Source: Nonomuraea cypriaca (GTDB lineage: Bacteria > Actinomycetota > Actinomycetes > Streptosporangiales > Streptosporangiaceae). From it: a DNA stretch of 64,000 bases. The stretch is from assembly GCF_015645445.1 (NCBI RefSeq), contig NZ_JADOGI010000001.1, positions 1 through 64,000 on the forward strand, read 5' to 3'. The notes below the pieces were generated by a model. The model did not search any database. It was given only the letters and a program-made list of their open reading frames with translations, and was not told where the DNA came from. Within the stretch, counting starts at the first letter, position 1; every line of letters begins with the position of its first letter. Positions 16,388 through 25,732 of the stretch are shown piece after piece. The position numbers and the translations under genes were made by a program.

Positions 16388-17266
16388 GTGAAACAGCCTC
16401 TCGCCCCCTACGCCTTCATCGCGCCCGCGATGCTGCTGCTGCTCGCCTTCGGAGTCCTGCCGATCCTGGTCGCCCTGCCGGTCAGCGTCACCGACATGAA
16501 CCTCGCCGGCCTGGCCGACTGGTCCAGGATCGAGTTCGTCGGCCTGGAGAACTACCGCAGGCTGTTCGCCGATCCCGATTTCTGGCAGGCCCTCGCCAAC
16601 ACCGGGATCTTCGCCGTGCTCGGCGTCCCCGCCGTGATCGTCGTCTCGTTCGTGGTCGCGCTCCTCCTCCACCGGAGCGAGAACCGCTTCTACCGCGCGC
16701 TCAGGGCGTTCTACTTCGTCCCCGCCATCACCGCGATCGTCGCGGTCTCGCTCGTGTGGGGATATCTGCTCAACACGCAGTTCGGCCTGGTCAACCACCT
16801 GCTGTCGGCCGCGGGGCTGCCGCCGGCGCACTGGCTCAGCGATCCCGTGCTGGTGAAGTTCTCCGTCACGCTCGTCGCCGTGTGGCGCGGCACGGGACTG
16901 AACATCATCATCTTCCTCGCCGCACTGAAGGGCATCCCCCGGGAGTATCTCGAGGCCGCGGAGCTCGACGGCGCCTCCGGGCTGCGCAAGGTCGTCTCGA
17001 TCGTCATCCCGCTGCTGCGGTTCGCGTTCTTCTTCGTCGCCGTCACCACGGTCATCGCCTGGCTGCAGTTCTTCGACGAGCCGTACGTGCTGACCAAGGG
17101 CGGGCCGCTCGGCGAGTCGACGAGCATCTCCCTGTTCCTCTACCAGAAGGGCTTCTCCGCCAGCCAGTTCGGCTACGCGGGCGCGGGGACCATCGTGCTC
17201 TTCCTGATCATCGCCGGAGTGACCCTCATCCAGCTGCGCGCGCGGAGGCCCGATGCGTACCGTTAG
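16388..17266 (+). CDS. Sugar ABC transporter permease (MalF-like)
   Basis: A 292-residue protein with six hydrophobic segments, starting at GTG 16388 behind GGAGGAG. The EAA loop (EYLEAAELDGASGLRKV...PLL), which docks the ATPase, is in the C-terminal half. It belongs to the binding-protein-dependent permease family of carbohydrate importers. Its last codons overlap the next permease gene by 14 nt, so the pair is co-translated as a heterodimer. Confidence 0.92.
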   Translation: MKQPLAPYAFIAPAMLLLLAFGVLPILVALPVSVTDMNLAGLADWSRIEFVGLENYRRLFADPDFWQALANTGIFAVLGVPAVIVVSFVVALLLHRSENRFYRALRAFYFVPAITAIVAVSLVWGYLLNTQFGLVNHLLSAAGLPPAHWLSDPVLVKFSVTLVAVWRGTGLNIIIFLAALKGIPREYLEAAELDGASGLRKVVSIVIPLLRFAFFFVAVTTVIAWLQFFDEPYVLTKGGPLGESTSISLFLYQKGFSASQFGYAGAGTIVLFLIIAGVTLIQLRARRPDAYR

Positions 17267-18077
17267 CCGCCGCGGCCTGACCCTGACCATCGGGGTGGCC
17301 CTGAGCGTCGGGGCGCTGCTGACGGCGTTCCCGTTCCTGTGGATGATCTTCGGCTCGGTGAAGCCGCTCTCCGAGTCGGTCGCCGACCCGCCCCGGATAC
17401 TGCCGCAGGCTCCCACGTTCGAGCACTTCGCGCGGCTGTTCGGAGAGATGGACTTCGGCCGCTACCTGGTCAACACCATCATGGTCGTGCTGATCAGCCT
17501 GGCGGGGGTGGTCCTCATGGCGATGGCCGGGTACGGGTTCGCGAAGTTCCGCTTCCGTGGCCGCGGGCTCATGTTCTTCCTCGTGCTCGCCACGATGATG
17601 ATCCCGGTGCAGGTGACCATGATCCCCACCTATCTCATCCTCAACGGCATGAAACTGACCGACACCCTGATCGGCATCGCGCTCCCCGGGCTGGTGTCCG
17701 GATTCGGCGTCTTCCTGTTCAGGCAGTTCATGTCGACCGTCCCCACCGAGACGATCGAGGCCGCCCGCATCGACGGGGCCGGCGAGGCGCGCATCTTCTG
17801 GCGGATCATCCTGCCGCTGTCCAGGCCGATCATCGCCGTCCAGATCATCCTGACCTTCATCACCGCCTGGAACAGCTTCCTCTGGCCGCTGATCATCGCC
17901 GGCGACGAGCGGCTCTACACCCTGTCGGTCGGGGTGTCGCTGCTGAACCGGCAGATCGCGACCAACCCGTCACTCCAGATGGCCGGGTCGACCCTCATGG
18001 TCGTGCCCATCCTGGTCGTCTTCGTCGTCTTCCAGCGTCACATCGTGCAGGGCTTCACCCTGTCCGGCCTCAAGTAA
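17253..18077 (+). CDS. Sugar ABC transporter permease (MalG-like)
   Basis: A 274-residue protein with six membrane segments and the EAA motif (TIEAARIDGAGEARIFWRIILPL). The start ATG lies within the end of the first permease gene. The C-terminal ending VQGFTLSGLK is typical of MalG/LacG-type permeases. It forms the membrane channel with the preceding protein. Confidence 0.92.
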   Translation: MRTVSRRGLTLTIGVALSVGALLTAFPFLWMIFGSVKPLSESVADPPRILPQAPTFEHFARLFGEMDFGRYLVNTIMVVLISLAGVVLMAMAGYGFAKFRFRGRGLMFFLVLATMMIPVQVTMIPTYLILNGMKLTDTLIGIALPGLVSGFGVFLFRQFMSTVPTETIEAARIDGAGEARIFWRIILPLSRPIIAVQIILTFITAWNSFLWPLIIAGDERLYTLSVGVSLLNRQIATNPSLQMAGSTLMVVPILVVFVVFQRHIVQGFTLSGLK

Positions 18078-18094
18078 GAAAGCAAGGAAAGTTC

Positions 18095-19519
18095 ATGAAC
18101 GATCGCTTCACCGGCTTCGTCCGCGCCGGCGGCTCCCGACTCGTCGACGGCTCGGGCGCCCCACTGCTGCCGCGCGGCGTCGGCCTCGGCAACTGGCTGC
18201 TCGCCGAGGGCTACATGTGGAAGTTCGGTGACGAGATGAGCTCGGCCCGCCAGATCGAGCGACGCGTGGAATCCCTCGTCGGCCCGGAGCGGGCCGCCGA
18301 GTTCTGGGCGCGCTTCCGCGCCACCTACGTCGCGGAGGAGGATGTCGCCGCCATCGCCCGGCTGGGCTTCGACCACGTCAGGCTCCCGCTCAACTCCCGC
18401 GACCTCGTCGACGGGGACGGCGTCTTCCTCGACGGCTTCGCCCACATCGACGACCTCCTGTGCTGGTGCCGGACCCACAACCTGTGGGTGCTGCTCGACC
18501 TGCACGGAGCGCCGGGCGGGCAGACGGGGACCAACATCGACGACTCCCCGAACGGCAAGCCGGAACTGTTCATGGACGACCGCAACCGGCGGCTGACGAT
18601 CCACCTGTGGGAGGAGATCGCCCGTCGCTATCGGGACAGCACCGTCGTGCTCGGCTACGACCTGCTGAACGAGCCGCTGCCGAACGAGTGGCAGCACGTC
18701 TACCCCGCCGAACTCACCGCCCTCTATCGCGACCTCACCACCGCGATCCGCGCGATCGACCCGTACCACCTGATCGTCTACGAGGGCTCGCACTGGGCGA
18801 CGAACTGGTCCATCTTCACGGAGATCCTCGACCCCAACTCCGCGCTGCAGTTCCACCGCTACTGGTGTCCGCCCGACCGCTCCAGCATCCAGGAGTACCT
18901 TGACGTGCGGGAACGCCTCGGCGTACCCATCTACATGGGGGAAGGCGGGGAGAACACGCCGGAATGGATCTACGCCGCGCACCGGTTGTACGAGCAGCAC
19001 GAGATCGGCTGGAACTTCTGGCCGTGGAAGAAGCTCGACACCCGCACCTCTCCCGTCTCCGCCGACCTCCCCGCCGGCTGGGCGCTGATCGCCGACCCGC
19101 ACGCGACGGTCGAACCCGCCCGTGCCTGGAAGATCCTCGAGGACCTCCTCGACTCCGTCGCGTTGCGGGCCTGCGGGGAGCGTCCGGAGATCGTCCGTGC
19201 CATGTTCGGCCGGGCGCCGCTGCGGATCCCCGCGTGGGGGTTCGTCGACGAGTCCCCGGAGTTCCGCGATCGGTTCGCCGGTTACGACCATGACTGGCAC
19301 CGTTCCTCCGGCCGGCCGTACGCGGACGCGGAGCTGATGCCCATGACCGTCCGCGCAGGGGAGGAGCTGCACTTCCCGCTCGAAAGCCCCCCGTCCGGCT
19401 GGCAGGCCGACTCCGACCCGCGCGACGCGTTCGAGATCTCCTGGCAGGAGGGCCGGCTGGTCGCCCACGCGACCAGAGCGGCGCGGCTGCGGGCACTCGA
19501 CGTCACCGCCGGCGACTGA
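18095..19519 (+). CDS. Cytoplasmic GH5-family glycosidase (exo-beta-1,3-glucanase-like)
   Basis: A 474-residue protein without a signal peptide. It has the GH5 start (LLPRGVGLGNWLLAEGYMWKF), a conserved Arg in VRLPLN, the acid/base Glu in the motif LLNEPLP and the nucleophile Glu in IYMGEGGENTP. About 130 residues follow the barrel as a beta-rich tail. It lies in the same operon as the importer, so it probably cleaves the imported oligosaccharide inside the cell. The close match of its first 30 residues to the N-terminus of the secreted discoidin protein suggests both act on the same beta-glucan class. Confidence 0.85.
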   Translation: MNDRFTGFVRAGGSRLVDGSGAPLLPRGVGLGNWLLAEGYMWKFGDEMSSARQIERRVESLVGPERAAEFWARFRATYVAEEDVAAIARLGFDHVRLPLNSRDLVDGDGVFLDGFAHIDDLLCWCRTHNLWVLLDLHGAPGGQTGTNIDDSPNGKPELFMDDRNRRLTIHLWEEIARRYRDSTVVLGYDLLNEPLPNEWQHVYPAELTALYRDLTTAIRAIDPYHLIVYEGSHWATNWSIFTEILDPNSALQFHRYWCPPDRSSIQEYLDVRERLGVPIYMGEGGENTPEWIYAAHRLYEQHEIGWNFWPWKKLDTRTSPVSADLPAGWALIADPHATVEPARAWKILEDLLDSVALRACGERPEIVRAMFGRAPLRIPAWGFVDESPEFRDRFAGYDHDWHRSSGRPYADAELMPMTVRAGEELHFPLESPPSGWQADSDPRDAFEISWQEGRLVAHATRAARLRALDVTAGD

Positions 19520-19534
19520 AAGAAGCGAGAAATC

Positions 19535-20779
19535 ATGAATGTCGAATCCGGAGGGAGGCGGCCCGTTCTCAGCCTTCCTGAGGTGTCCACGGTCACCACC
19601 CTGCGGCAGCGCAACCGGGCGCTGGTGCTCAAGCAGGTGATCCTCGCGCAGGAGACCACGCGGGCCGACATCGCGAAGGAGAGCGGCCTGTCCACTGCCT
19701 CGGCGGGCAACCTCGTCGCCGAACTGATCGCCGCGGGTCTCCTGGAGGAACGCGGCTCCGTGTCCTCGCGGGGAGGCCGTCCCATCACGCTGATCGGGCC
19801 CCGTACCGACAGTGCGATCACGATAGGCGCCGACATCGGCGAACGCGGCGTCGCGGTGGAGATGTTCGACCTGGCGATGAACCGGATCGACCGCGAGTTC
19901 CGCGGCGGCGCCGAGGAGGAGGGCCCGGAGCGGATCGGCGCCGACATCCACGAGGCCCTGGTCGCCCTGCGCGACCGCAACGCCGGCCGGTGGCCGACCC
20001 TGCTAGGCGTCGGTCTCGGCCTGCCCGGCGTGGTGGAGACCGCCCCCGACGGACGGCAGATGCTGTACGCGCAGAGCCTCGGCTGGCCGCCCGTACCCGT
20101 GCGGTCGCTGTGCGACGTCGGCAGCATCCCCGTCCTCGCAGAGAACGGCGCGAAGATGCAGGCCAGGGCGGAGCTGTGGTTCGGCAACGCCCGCGGCGCC
20201 GACCACGCCCTGGTCGCGCTCCTCGGCCGCGGCGTCGGCCTCGGCATCGTCACCGGAGGCCAGGTGGCGTACGGCGCCCGCTCCAGCGCCGGGGAGTGGG
20301 GCCACATGGTGATCGAACGCGGCGGCCGCGCGTGCAGATGCGGCAACCGGGGATGCGTCGAGGCCTACCTCGGCTCCGACGCCATCCTCTCGGCGTGGCG
20401 GGACACCGGGGCCGTCTTCGAGGGCACCGGCTGGCGAGCCGTCGGCGAGCTGATCGCCGCCGCGCACGGGGGCGACCCGGCCGCCGGGGCGATCGTCGAG
20501 GACGTCATCGACTGCCTGGGGGCCGCGCTGGGCGGCATGGTCAACCTGACCGGCCCAGAACGCATCGTCATCGGCGGCTGGGTCGGCCTGCGCCTGATGG
20601 AGTCGCTCGGCGACCGCATCACCGCCGCGATCAAGAACCACAGCCTGTCCAGGCCAGGCGACCAGTTCGAGCTGCTGGTCGCGAAGTTCGGGGGCGACGC
20701 CGTGGCCACCGGCTCGGCGCTGCTACCCCTCGAGGCGCTCATCGCCGCAGATCCAACGTCTGAAAGGGGACTCCGATGA
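19535..20779 (+). CDS. ROK-family transcriptional regulator (XylR/NagC type)
   Basis: A 414-residue protein with an N-terminal winged helix-turn-helix (about 20-75, TTRADIAKESGLSTASAGNLV) and a ROK sugar-kinase-like domain. The zinc motif CRCGNRGC is at 267-274. The GAEN-type loop reads VLAENGAK. Such regulators bind a sugar or sugar phosphate and release their operators. It closes the transporter/GH5 operon and very probably regulates it through the 15-kb palindrome region. Its stop overlaps the start of the LuxR gene (ATGA). Confidence 0.9.
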   Translation: MNVESGGRRPVLSLPEVSTVTTLRQRNRALVLKQVILAQETTRADIAKESGLSTASAGNLVAELIAAGLLEERGSVSSRGGRPITLIGPRTDSAITIGADIGERGVAVEMFDLAMNRIDREFRGGAEEEGPERIGADIHEALVALRDRNAGRWPTLLGVGLGLPGVVETAPDGRQMLYAQSLGWPPVPVRSLCDVGSIPVLAENGAKMQARAELWFGNARGADHALVALLGRGVGLGIVTGGQVAYGARSSAGEWGHMVIERGGRACRCGNRGCVEAYLGSDAILSAWRDTGAVFEGTGWRAVGELIAAAHGGDPAAGAIVEDVIDCLGAALGGMVNLTGPERIVIGGWVGLRLMESLGDRITAAIKNHSLSRPGDQFELLVAKFGGDAVATGSALLPLEALIAADPTSERGLR

Positions 20780-23709
20780 CCATCTTGCGAGAGCCGAACT
20801 TATCCCACGACGTTCCTGACGCACGCTCCGCGGGTGCTGGTTTCACAGGTGCCGAGCGTTCCGCGAGCGCCGAGCGTTTCGCAGGTGCCCAGCGTTCCGC
20901 GGGCGCCGAGCGTTTCGCGGGCGTCACCCCGATGCTGGATCCACGGCGGGCCGAGTGCGACAGGCTCGACCGGCTGATGACGGCGGTCCGCGCCGGTGAG
21001 AGCCAATGCCTGGTGTTGCGCGGAGAGCCGGGCGTGGGCAAGTCGGCCCTGCTCGACTACCTGGTCCGGCAGGCCGTGGGATGCCGCGTGGTGCGCGCCG
21101 CGGGCGTCCGGTCCGAGATGGAGCTTCCGTACGCGGCGGCGCACCAGCTCTGCGCGCCCATGCTGGAGCGGCTCGACCGGCTGCCTGAGCCGCAGCGAAA
21201 CGCGCTCAGCACCGCGTTCGGCCTGAGCGCGGGGCCGTCGCCCGACCGGTTCCTCGTGGGCCTGGCGGTGCTGACCCTGCTCGCCGACGTGGCCGGCGAG
21301 CAGCCGCTGGTGTGCGTGATCGACGACGCGCAGTGGCTCGACAGCGCCTCGGCACAGGTGCTCGCCTTCGCCGCGCGGCGGCTGTTCGGCGAGTCGGTGG
21401 CGTGCGTGTTCGCGGCGGGCGGCGGCGGCCCGCACGACCTGTCCGGCCTCCCCGAACTGGTGATCGGCGGACTCCGGGACGAGGACGCGCACGCGTTGCT
21501 GCGCTCGGTGCTCCCCGTCCCCATGGATCAGCCGGTACGCGACCGCATCGTCGCCGAGGCACACGGCAACCCGCTGGCGCTGATGGAGCTGCCACGCATG
21601 ATGACACCCGCCGAGCTGGCCGGCGGCTTCGGCCTGCCGGCCAGGCAGGCGCTGCCCGCACCGATCGAGGACGGCTTCCTGCGCCGCCTCGAACCACTGC
21701 CACCGGACACCCGTTGGCTCCTGCTGACCGCCGCCGCCGAACCGCTCGGGGACCCCGTCCTGGTCTGGCGGGCGGCGGCCCGGCTCGGCATCGGCACCGC
21801 CGCGGCGGGCCCTGCCACGGCGGCCGGCGTGTGCGAGTTCGGCGCCCGCGTACTGTTCAGCCATCCGCTCGTGCGTTCGGCGGTGTACCGGGCGGCCCTG
21901 CCGGACGAGCGCAGGCGCGTACACCACGCGCTGGCGGAGGCGACCGACGCCGGCACCGACCCGGATCGCCGGGCCTGGCACCGCGCCCACGCCGCCTCCG
22001 GGACCGACGAGGAGATCGCCGCCGAACTGGAACGCTCGGTCGCCCGAGCCCAGGCACGCGGCGGACTGGCCGCCGCGGGCGCGTTCCTCAAGAGGGCGAC
22101 CGAGCTGACCCCCGAGCCGGCCCGCCGCGCAGTACGCGCGCTGGCCGCGGCCCAGGCCAAGCAGGGGGCGGGCGCCTCTGACGAGGCTTCCGGACTCCTC
22201 GGCGTGGCGCTGGCGGGCCCGCTCGACGAACGGCAGCAGGCCCGCGCGGCCGTGCTGCAGGCCGGAATCGCCTTGACCGCAAGCCGAGGGAACGCCTCCC
22301 CGCCGCCGCCGCTGCTCGACCTCGCGCGACGACTCCAGCCGCTGGATCCGGAACTGGCCCGCGACACGTACCTGGAGGCGTTGTCCGCGGCCATGTTCGC
22401 CGGCCGCCTGGAGGGCCGCGACGGCAGCCTGCGAGACACCGCCGCCATCGCCCGCACGGCACCGGCCGCCCCCGAGCCCGGCCGCGCCCAGGATCTCCTG
22501 CTCGACGGATTCGCGCTGCTCTTCACCACCGACCCGGGCGCGGCGGCACCGGCGCTGCGCCGCGCCGTGACCGCCTCCCTCGACCAGAGCGCCACCACCG
22601 AGGAACAGCTCCGGCGGATCTGGCTCGCGTACGTCGCCGCCGTGGCACTGTGGGACGCCGATGCCTGCCGCACATTGGCCGAGCGCCATGTCCACCTCGC
22701 CCGCGACACCGGCGCGCTCGCCGAGACGCCCCTCGCACTCAACTCGCGGATCACCGTACATCTCTTCGAGGGCGAACTGGCCGAGGCGGCGGCGCTGAGC
22801 GCGGAGGTCAGGGAGCTCACCATGGCGACCGGGCAGCCGATCATCGACTACGGCGCCTTCGCGCTCGCCGCCTGGCGCGGCCGCGCGGCCGAGGCCGAGG
22901 AACTGCTGCGCGTGAGCTCGATCGAGGCGGCCTCTCGCGGGGAGGGGGCCGCGATGACCGTCACCGACTGGGCAAGGGCCGTACTCTACAACGGTCTTGG
23001 CCGCTACGACGAGGCCCGAGCCGCCGCCCAGCGCGCCAGCGAGGACCCGCCAGCGCCCGGCGCCGCAGCACAATGGGCACCGGCTGAACTGGCCGAGGCC
23101 GCCGCCCGCGGCGGCGACCACGAGCTCGCCCGCTGGGCCGTCGAGCAGCTCGCGAAGACCGCGCACGCGAGCCCGACCGACTGGGCGCTCGGGATCGAGG
23201 CCCGTGCGCGCGCCCTGGTCAGCGAACCCGACAAGGCGGAAAGCCGTTACCTGGAGGCGATCGACCGGCTCGGCCGCACCCGGCTACGCCCCGACCTCGC
23301 CAGGGCCCACCTGCTCTACGGCGAATGGCTCCGCAGGGAACGGCGCAGGATCGAGGCGCGTCCGCATCTCCGCACCGCGTACCGATCGTTCACGGCGATG
23401 GGGATGGCCGGCTTCGCCGGGCGGGCGGCGCACGAACTACGGGCCACCGGGGAGACCGCGCAGCGGCGCGGCGTCCCGATGAGCGGCCACCTCACGCCTC
23501 GCGAAGGTCAGATCGCCCGGCTCGCCACCAAGGGCCTCACCAACTCGGAGATCGGCAGCCAGTTGTTCGTGAGCCCGCGTACCGTCGAATACCACCTCCG
23601 CAAGGTCTTCGCCAAGCTGAACATCACCTCACGCAGCCAGCTCAACCGCGTCCTGACGAGCGAGCGCAGCGTCGGCGCGGCGCCGAGCCGGCCTCGCGCG
23701 GAGTGGTGA
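20776..23709 (+). CDS. LuxR-family regulator of the LAL class (AAA ATPase plus HTH)
   Basis: A 977-residue protein with Walker A GEPGVGKS at 83-90, Walker B-like VCVIDDAQWLD at about 175-186, a long helical TPR-like middle, and a LuxR/GerE helix-turn-helix at about 906-960 (LTPREGQIARLATKGLTNSEIG). This is the large ATP-binding LuxR (MalT-like) design that often activates metabolic or antibiotic operons. It starts with the ATG overlapping the ROK stop, so it is translated with the sugar operon. The first 52 residues are low in complexity and include four 6-residue repeats. An internal ATG at 20932 before DPRRAECDRLDRL could be the ancestral start. Confidence 0.9.
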   Translation: MTILREPNLSHDVPDARSAGAGFTGAERSASAERFAGAQRSAGAERFAGVTPMLDPRRAECDRLDRLMTAVRAGESQCLVLRGEPGVGKSALLDYLVRQAVGCRVVRAAGVRSEMELPYAAAHQLCAPMLERLDRLPEPQRNALSTAFGLSAGPSPDRFLVGLAVLTLLADVAGEQPLVCVIDDAQWLDSASAQVLAFAARRLFGESVACVFAAGGGGPHDLSGLPELVIGGLRDEDAHALLRSVLPVPMDQPVRDRIVAEAHGNPLALMELPRMMTPAELAGGFGLPARQALPAPIEDGFLRRLEPLPPDTRWLLLTAAAEPLGDPVLVWRAAARLGIGTAAAGPATAAGVCEFGARVLFSHPLVRSAVYRAALPDERRRVHHALAEATDAGTDPDRRAWHRAHAASGTDEEIAAELERSVARAQARGGLAAAGAFLKRATELTPEPARRAVRALAAAQAKQGAGASDEASGLLGVALAGPLDERQQARAAVLQAGIALTASRGNASPPPPLLDLARRLQPLDPELARDTYLEALSAAMFAGRLEGRDGSLRDTAAIARTAPAAPEPGRAQDLLLDGFALLFTTDPGAAAPALRRAVTASLDQSATTEEQLRRIWLAYVAAVALWDADACRTLAERHVHLARDTGALAETPLALNSRITVHLFEGELAEAAALSAEVRELTMATGQPIIDYGAFALAAWRGRAAEAEELLRVSSIEAASRGEGAAMTVTDWARAVLYNGLGRYDEARAAAQRASEDPPAPGAAAQWAPAELAEAAARGGDHELARWAVEQLAKTAHASPTDWALGIEARARALVSEPDKAESRYLEAIDRLGRTRLRPDLARAHLLYGEWLRRERRRIEARPHLRTAYRSFTAMGMAGFAGRAAHELRATGETAQRRGVPMSGHLTPREGQIARLATKGLTNSEIGSQLFVSPRTVEYHLRKVFAKLNITSRSQLNRVLTSERSVGAAPSRPRAEW
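20848..20919 (+). repeat. Four 18-bp tandem repeats at the start of the LuxR gene
   Basis: Four diverged 18-bp units (20848, 20866, 20884, 20902) encode GAERSA, SAERFA, GAQRSA and GAERFA. They keep the reading frame and add a charged, Ala-rich N-terminal tail before the ATPase domain. The region further up (20820-20847) shows weaker copies. Confidence 0.9.
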
Positions 23710-23726
23710 CGTGTGCTCTCGGAGCT

Positions 23727-24335
23727 TCACGGAGCTCTGTGGCAGTCCAGGAGCCGATGTACCTGGATCGGCGTGCGCACCTCGATGGCGTGCGGGGAGA
23801 CTCCTGCTGTCTGCAGCGTGCTCGCGTGCGCTGGGAAGCCGTGGACGCCGGGCAACCGCACACGGGTGTGCGCGGCGATGTCCAGGTTCCATACGCTGGC
23901 CCGCAATGACAGTGAGTCCACCAGCCACATTTGGTACTCGTCGCGGTGTTCGGCCAGGTAGGTGATGTAGCGCCCGAGTACGGTGGGTGCGACTGTCTCT
24001 GCCGCGTGGGCCGACAGTTCGACGCCTTCGGTGTTCTCACCAGGCGCTTGACTCCAGCCTTTGGCGTACTTCTCGGTGTATTCCACGAGATAGGCGAACC
24101 GATAGCGGATGTCGTCGAGGTCCTCGTCCGGTTCGCCGAGCTGCTCGGCTGCCTGAACCGACAGCTGAGCCCAGTCCGCGATCCGGGCGTACAGTGCCGC
24201 CTGCTGTCTCGTCTGGGAAGCGCCGTCGCTGGTGGTGGCCGCCTCGTCCAGGCACGGCATGTTGAGCAGAGCCGCCACCTGGAGGAGCTGGTCAGGAGGG
24301 AGCAGGCGGTTCCGCGCGTCGGTGAGGTTGTCCAT
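23727..24335 (-). CDS. Hypothetical helical protein at the left edge of the accessory island
   Basis: A 202-residue protein counted from ATG 24335 (an upstream GTG/ATG extension to 24362 is possible). Residue use is balanced (Tyr, Trp, Asp and Glu throughout), and codon choice is less GC-biased than in the neighbours, which supports a real gene. It appears mostly helical (QQAALYARIADWAQLSVQAAEQLG, AEHRDEYQMWLVDSLSLRASVW). I recognise no family or active-site motif. The 3' end overlaps an unrelated forward frame and could be slightly altered. Confidence 0.5.
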   Translation of the reverse strand: MDNLTDARNRLLPPDQLLQVAALLNMPCLDEAATTSDGASQTRQQAALYARIADWAQLSVQAAEQLGEPDEDLDDIRYRFAYLVEYTEKYAKGWSQAPGENTEGVELSAHAAETVAPTVLGRYITYLAEHRDEYQMWLVDSLSLRASVWNLDIAAHTRVRLPGVHGFPAHASTLQTAGVSPHAIEVRTPIQVHRLLDCHRAP

Positions 24336-24362
24336 CACGGCTCTCAGTCTGAGACCCACCAA

Positions 24363-24552
24363 ACGACTCAGGAGGGCGGAACTGCGAAAGTGACACCTAC
24401 GCCACTGTTGTCCGTTTCCAGCCGAAGACAGCCACTATCCGCTGCGTGATGTCCCCAGGCCACGGCACTTCACCGCGGTGTCCGCCAGCTCGTCATGTGT
24501 CCGAGCGCCAGGGGGTCAGACGAACACCGCGTGACGATGAGAAGGACGGCCG
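24363..24552. other. Intergenic gap without visible gene
   Basis: This 190-bp gap lies upstream of the minus-strand hypothetical gene and downstream of the minus-strand hydrolase gene. It includes a short palindrome CACCGCGGTG near 24469. I see no open frame with coding character. Confidence 0.4.
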
Positions 24553-25422
24553 TCAGCCGGTGGCGTCGAGGACCTCGCGCAGTTTGCGGGAGAAGGCCTC
24601 AGGCTGCCCGGCGTAGCCGAACTCGCCACCGAGGAAGCCGCCGTGGTGGCTCGGGAAGACCGTCGCCTGCTGACCGAGCAGTTCGGCCGCCGCCACCGAG
24701 GTGCGTCCGGTGAAGACGTCCTGGGATTCCTCGCCCACCGCGATCACGACCCGCGTTGGCGCCGCGGTGAGCGCGTCGACGTCGGGCCGGTAGCTGCTGA
24801 CCGCCCAGGATGCGTCGGAGAGCAGCGGATCGTCACGGGAGCCGTCGTCCTCGGTCGGCATCCCGAACGCGGCGGGATCCGGCGCGGGCTGGGCGAAGTA
24901 GTCGTCGATGTACTCGCCCTTCCACGAGGTCATCACGATGAATGCCGCCATGCCGGCACCCCAGCCCTTGCTCTCGTACGCCTCCCGGATGCCGGCCCGG
25001 GCGCGCTCGGCGGCCTGGGCGTCGGGGAGTACCGGGATGAGCGGCGGCTCGTGCGCCACCAGGGTGACGACGTCATTGGGGTAGGCCGCGACGAGGGCGA
25101 GCGCGGTCACCGCACCGCCGCTGCTCGCGAACATCTCGACCGGGCCCGCGCCGAGCGCCTCGATGACGGCGTGCACGTCGGCGGCCTGGGTCGCGGGCTC
25201 ATGGTCGGTCCGGCCGTCCTTGCGGGTGCTGCGGCCGAGGCCGCGCGGGTCGTAGGTGACCACGGTGCGGTCGGTGAAGTACGACGCCAGCACGGTGAAG
25301 CCGCTGGCGTCCATGGGCTGGCCGATCATGACCAGCGGTGGGCGTCCGCCGGCGGTCGGCAGCGGGCCGTGGACGTCGTAGGCGAGGTCGGCCTCGGGAG
25401 TCTTGAGGATCTGTGTAGTCAT
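24553..25422 (-). CDS. Alpha/beta hydrolase
   Basis: A 289-residue protein with the alpha/beta-hydrolase order: a strand then oxyanion region (PPLVMIGQPMDASGF), the VVTYDPRGLGRS segment, the nucleophile elbow FASSGGAVTAL with Ser as nucleophile, a late Asp in the VGEESQDVF area and the catalytic His in PSHHGGFLGGE. It resembles epoxide-hydrolase or haloperoxidase-like esterases that are common next to TetR genes, but no regulator is adjacent. A 50-bp piece of this gene type recurs at 31.06 kb. Confidence 0.88.
   Translation of the reverse strand: MTTQILKTPEADLAYDVHGPLPTAGGRPPLVMIGQPMDASGFTVLASYFTDRTVVTYDPRGLGRSTRKDGRTDHEPATQAADVHAVIEALGAGPVEMFASSGGAVTALALVAAYPNDVVTLVAHEPPLIPVLPDAQAAERARAGIREAYESKGWGAGMAAFIVMTSWKGEYIDDYFAQPAPDPAAFGMPTEDDGSRDDPLLSDASWAVSSYRPDVDALTAAPTRVVIAVGEESQDVFTGRTSVAAAELLGQQATVFPSHHGGFLGGEFGYAGQPEAFSRKLREVLDATG
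25301..25350. repeat. Left copy of a 50-bp direct repeat flanking the HIT/GalT block
   Basis: This stretch inside the hydrolase gene (encoding MIGQPMDASG on the minus strand) matches 31056-31105 in the same orientation at 46 of 50 positions by my count. The two copies bracket the AT-richer block of genes from 25.7 to 30.9 kb. Confidence 0.8.
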
Positions 25423-25732
25423 AACGGTGTAGACCCCTTCCGTATCGAGAACTCATCGGACCCTACGCCCACACTCCGACATCTAACGGCCGAGACTCGT
25501 CCGGGCATCGACGAGGGTCTGGTCGGCAGGCGGCCATCGCGGTCCGCCACCGTTACCATCAGGTGCGCCGTCGCAATACAGCTGCCGAAGAAGTCATAAA
25601 TATAGCCACTGAGCCATCTCAAGGTGGCAATCCGAGTACTATTCCTGAGGCCACATCGCCCCGTATCAGAGTAACTAGCGACGAGTGAAGATTGAAGTCG
25701 GACGGCCGATATCCTCATTAGGGCGGTGTCAT
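25423..25732. other. AT-richer intergenic region, promoter area for the HIT gene
   Basis: About 310 bp between the divergent hydrolase and HIT genes. Base composition drops clearly here compared with the left flank (stretches such as GTCATAAATATAGCC at 25595). No gene is visible. A GTG at 25685 in frame with the HIT gene could extend that protein by 16 residues. Confidence 0.45.

Noticed and set aside
18038..19951. 637-codon minus-strand open frame opposite the GH5 gene and ROK start
   Set aside because: Antisense shadow of genes with full catalytic motifs; no start context and no recognisable domain.
20800..23166. 788-codon minus-strand open frame opposite the LuxR gene
   Set aside because: High-GC antisense frame; the forward strand has Walker and HTH motifs in the right order.
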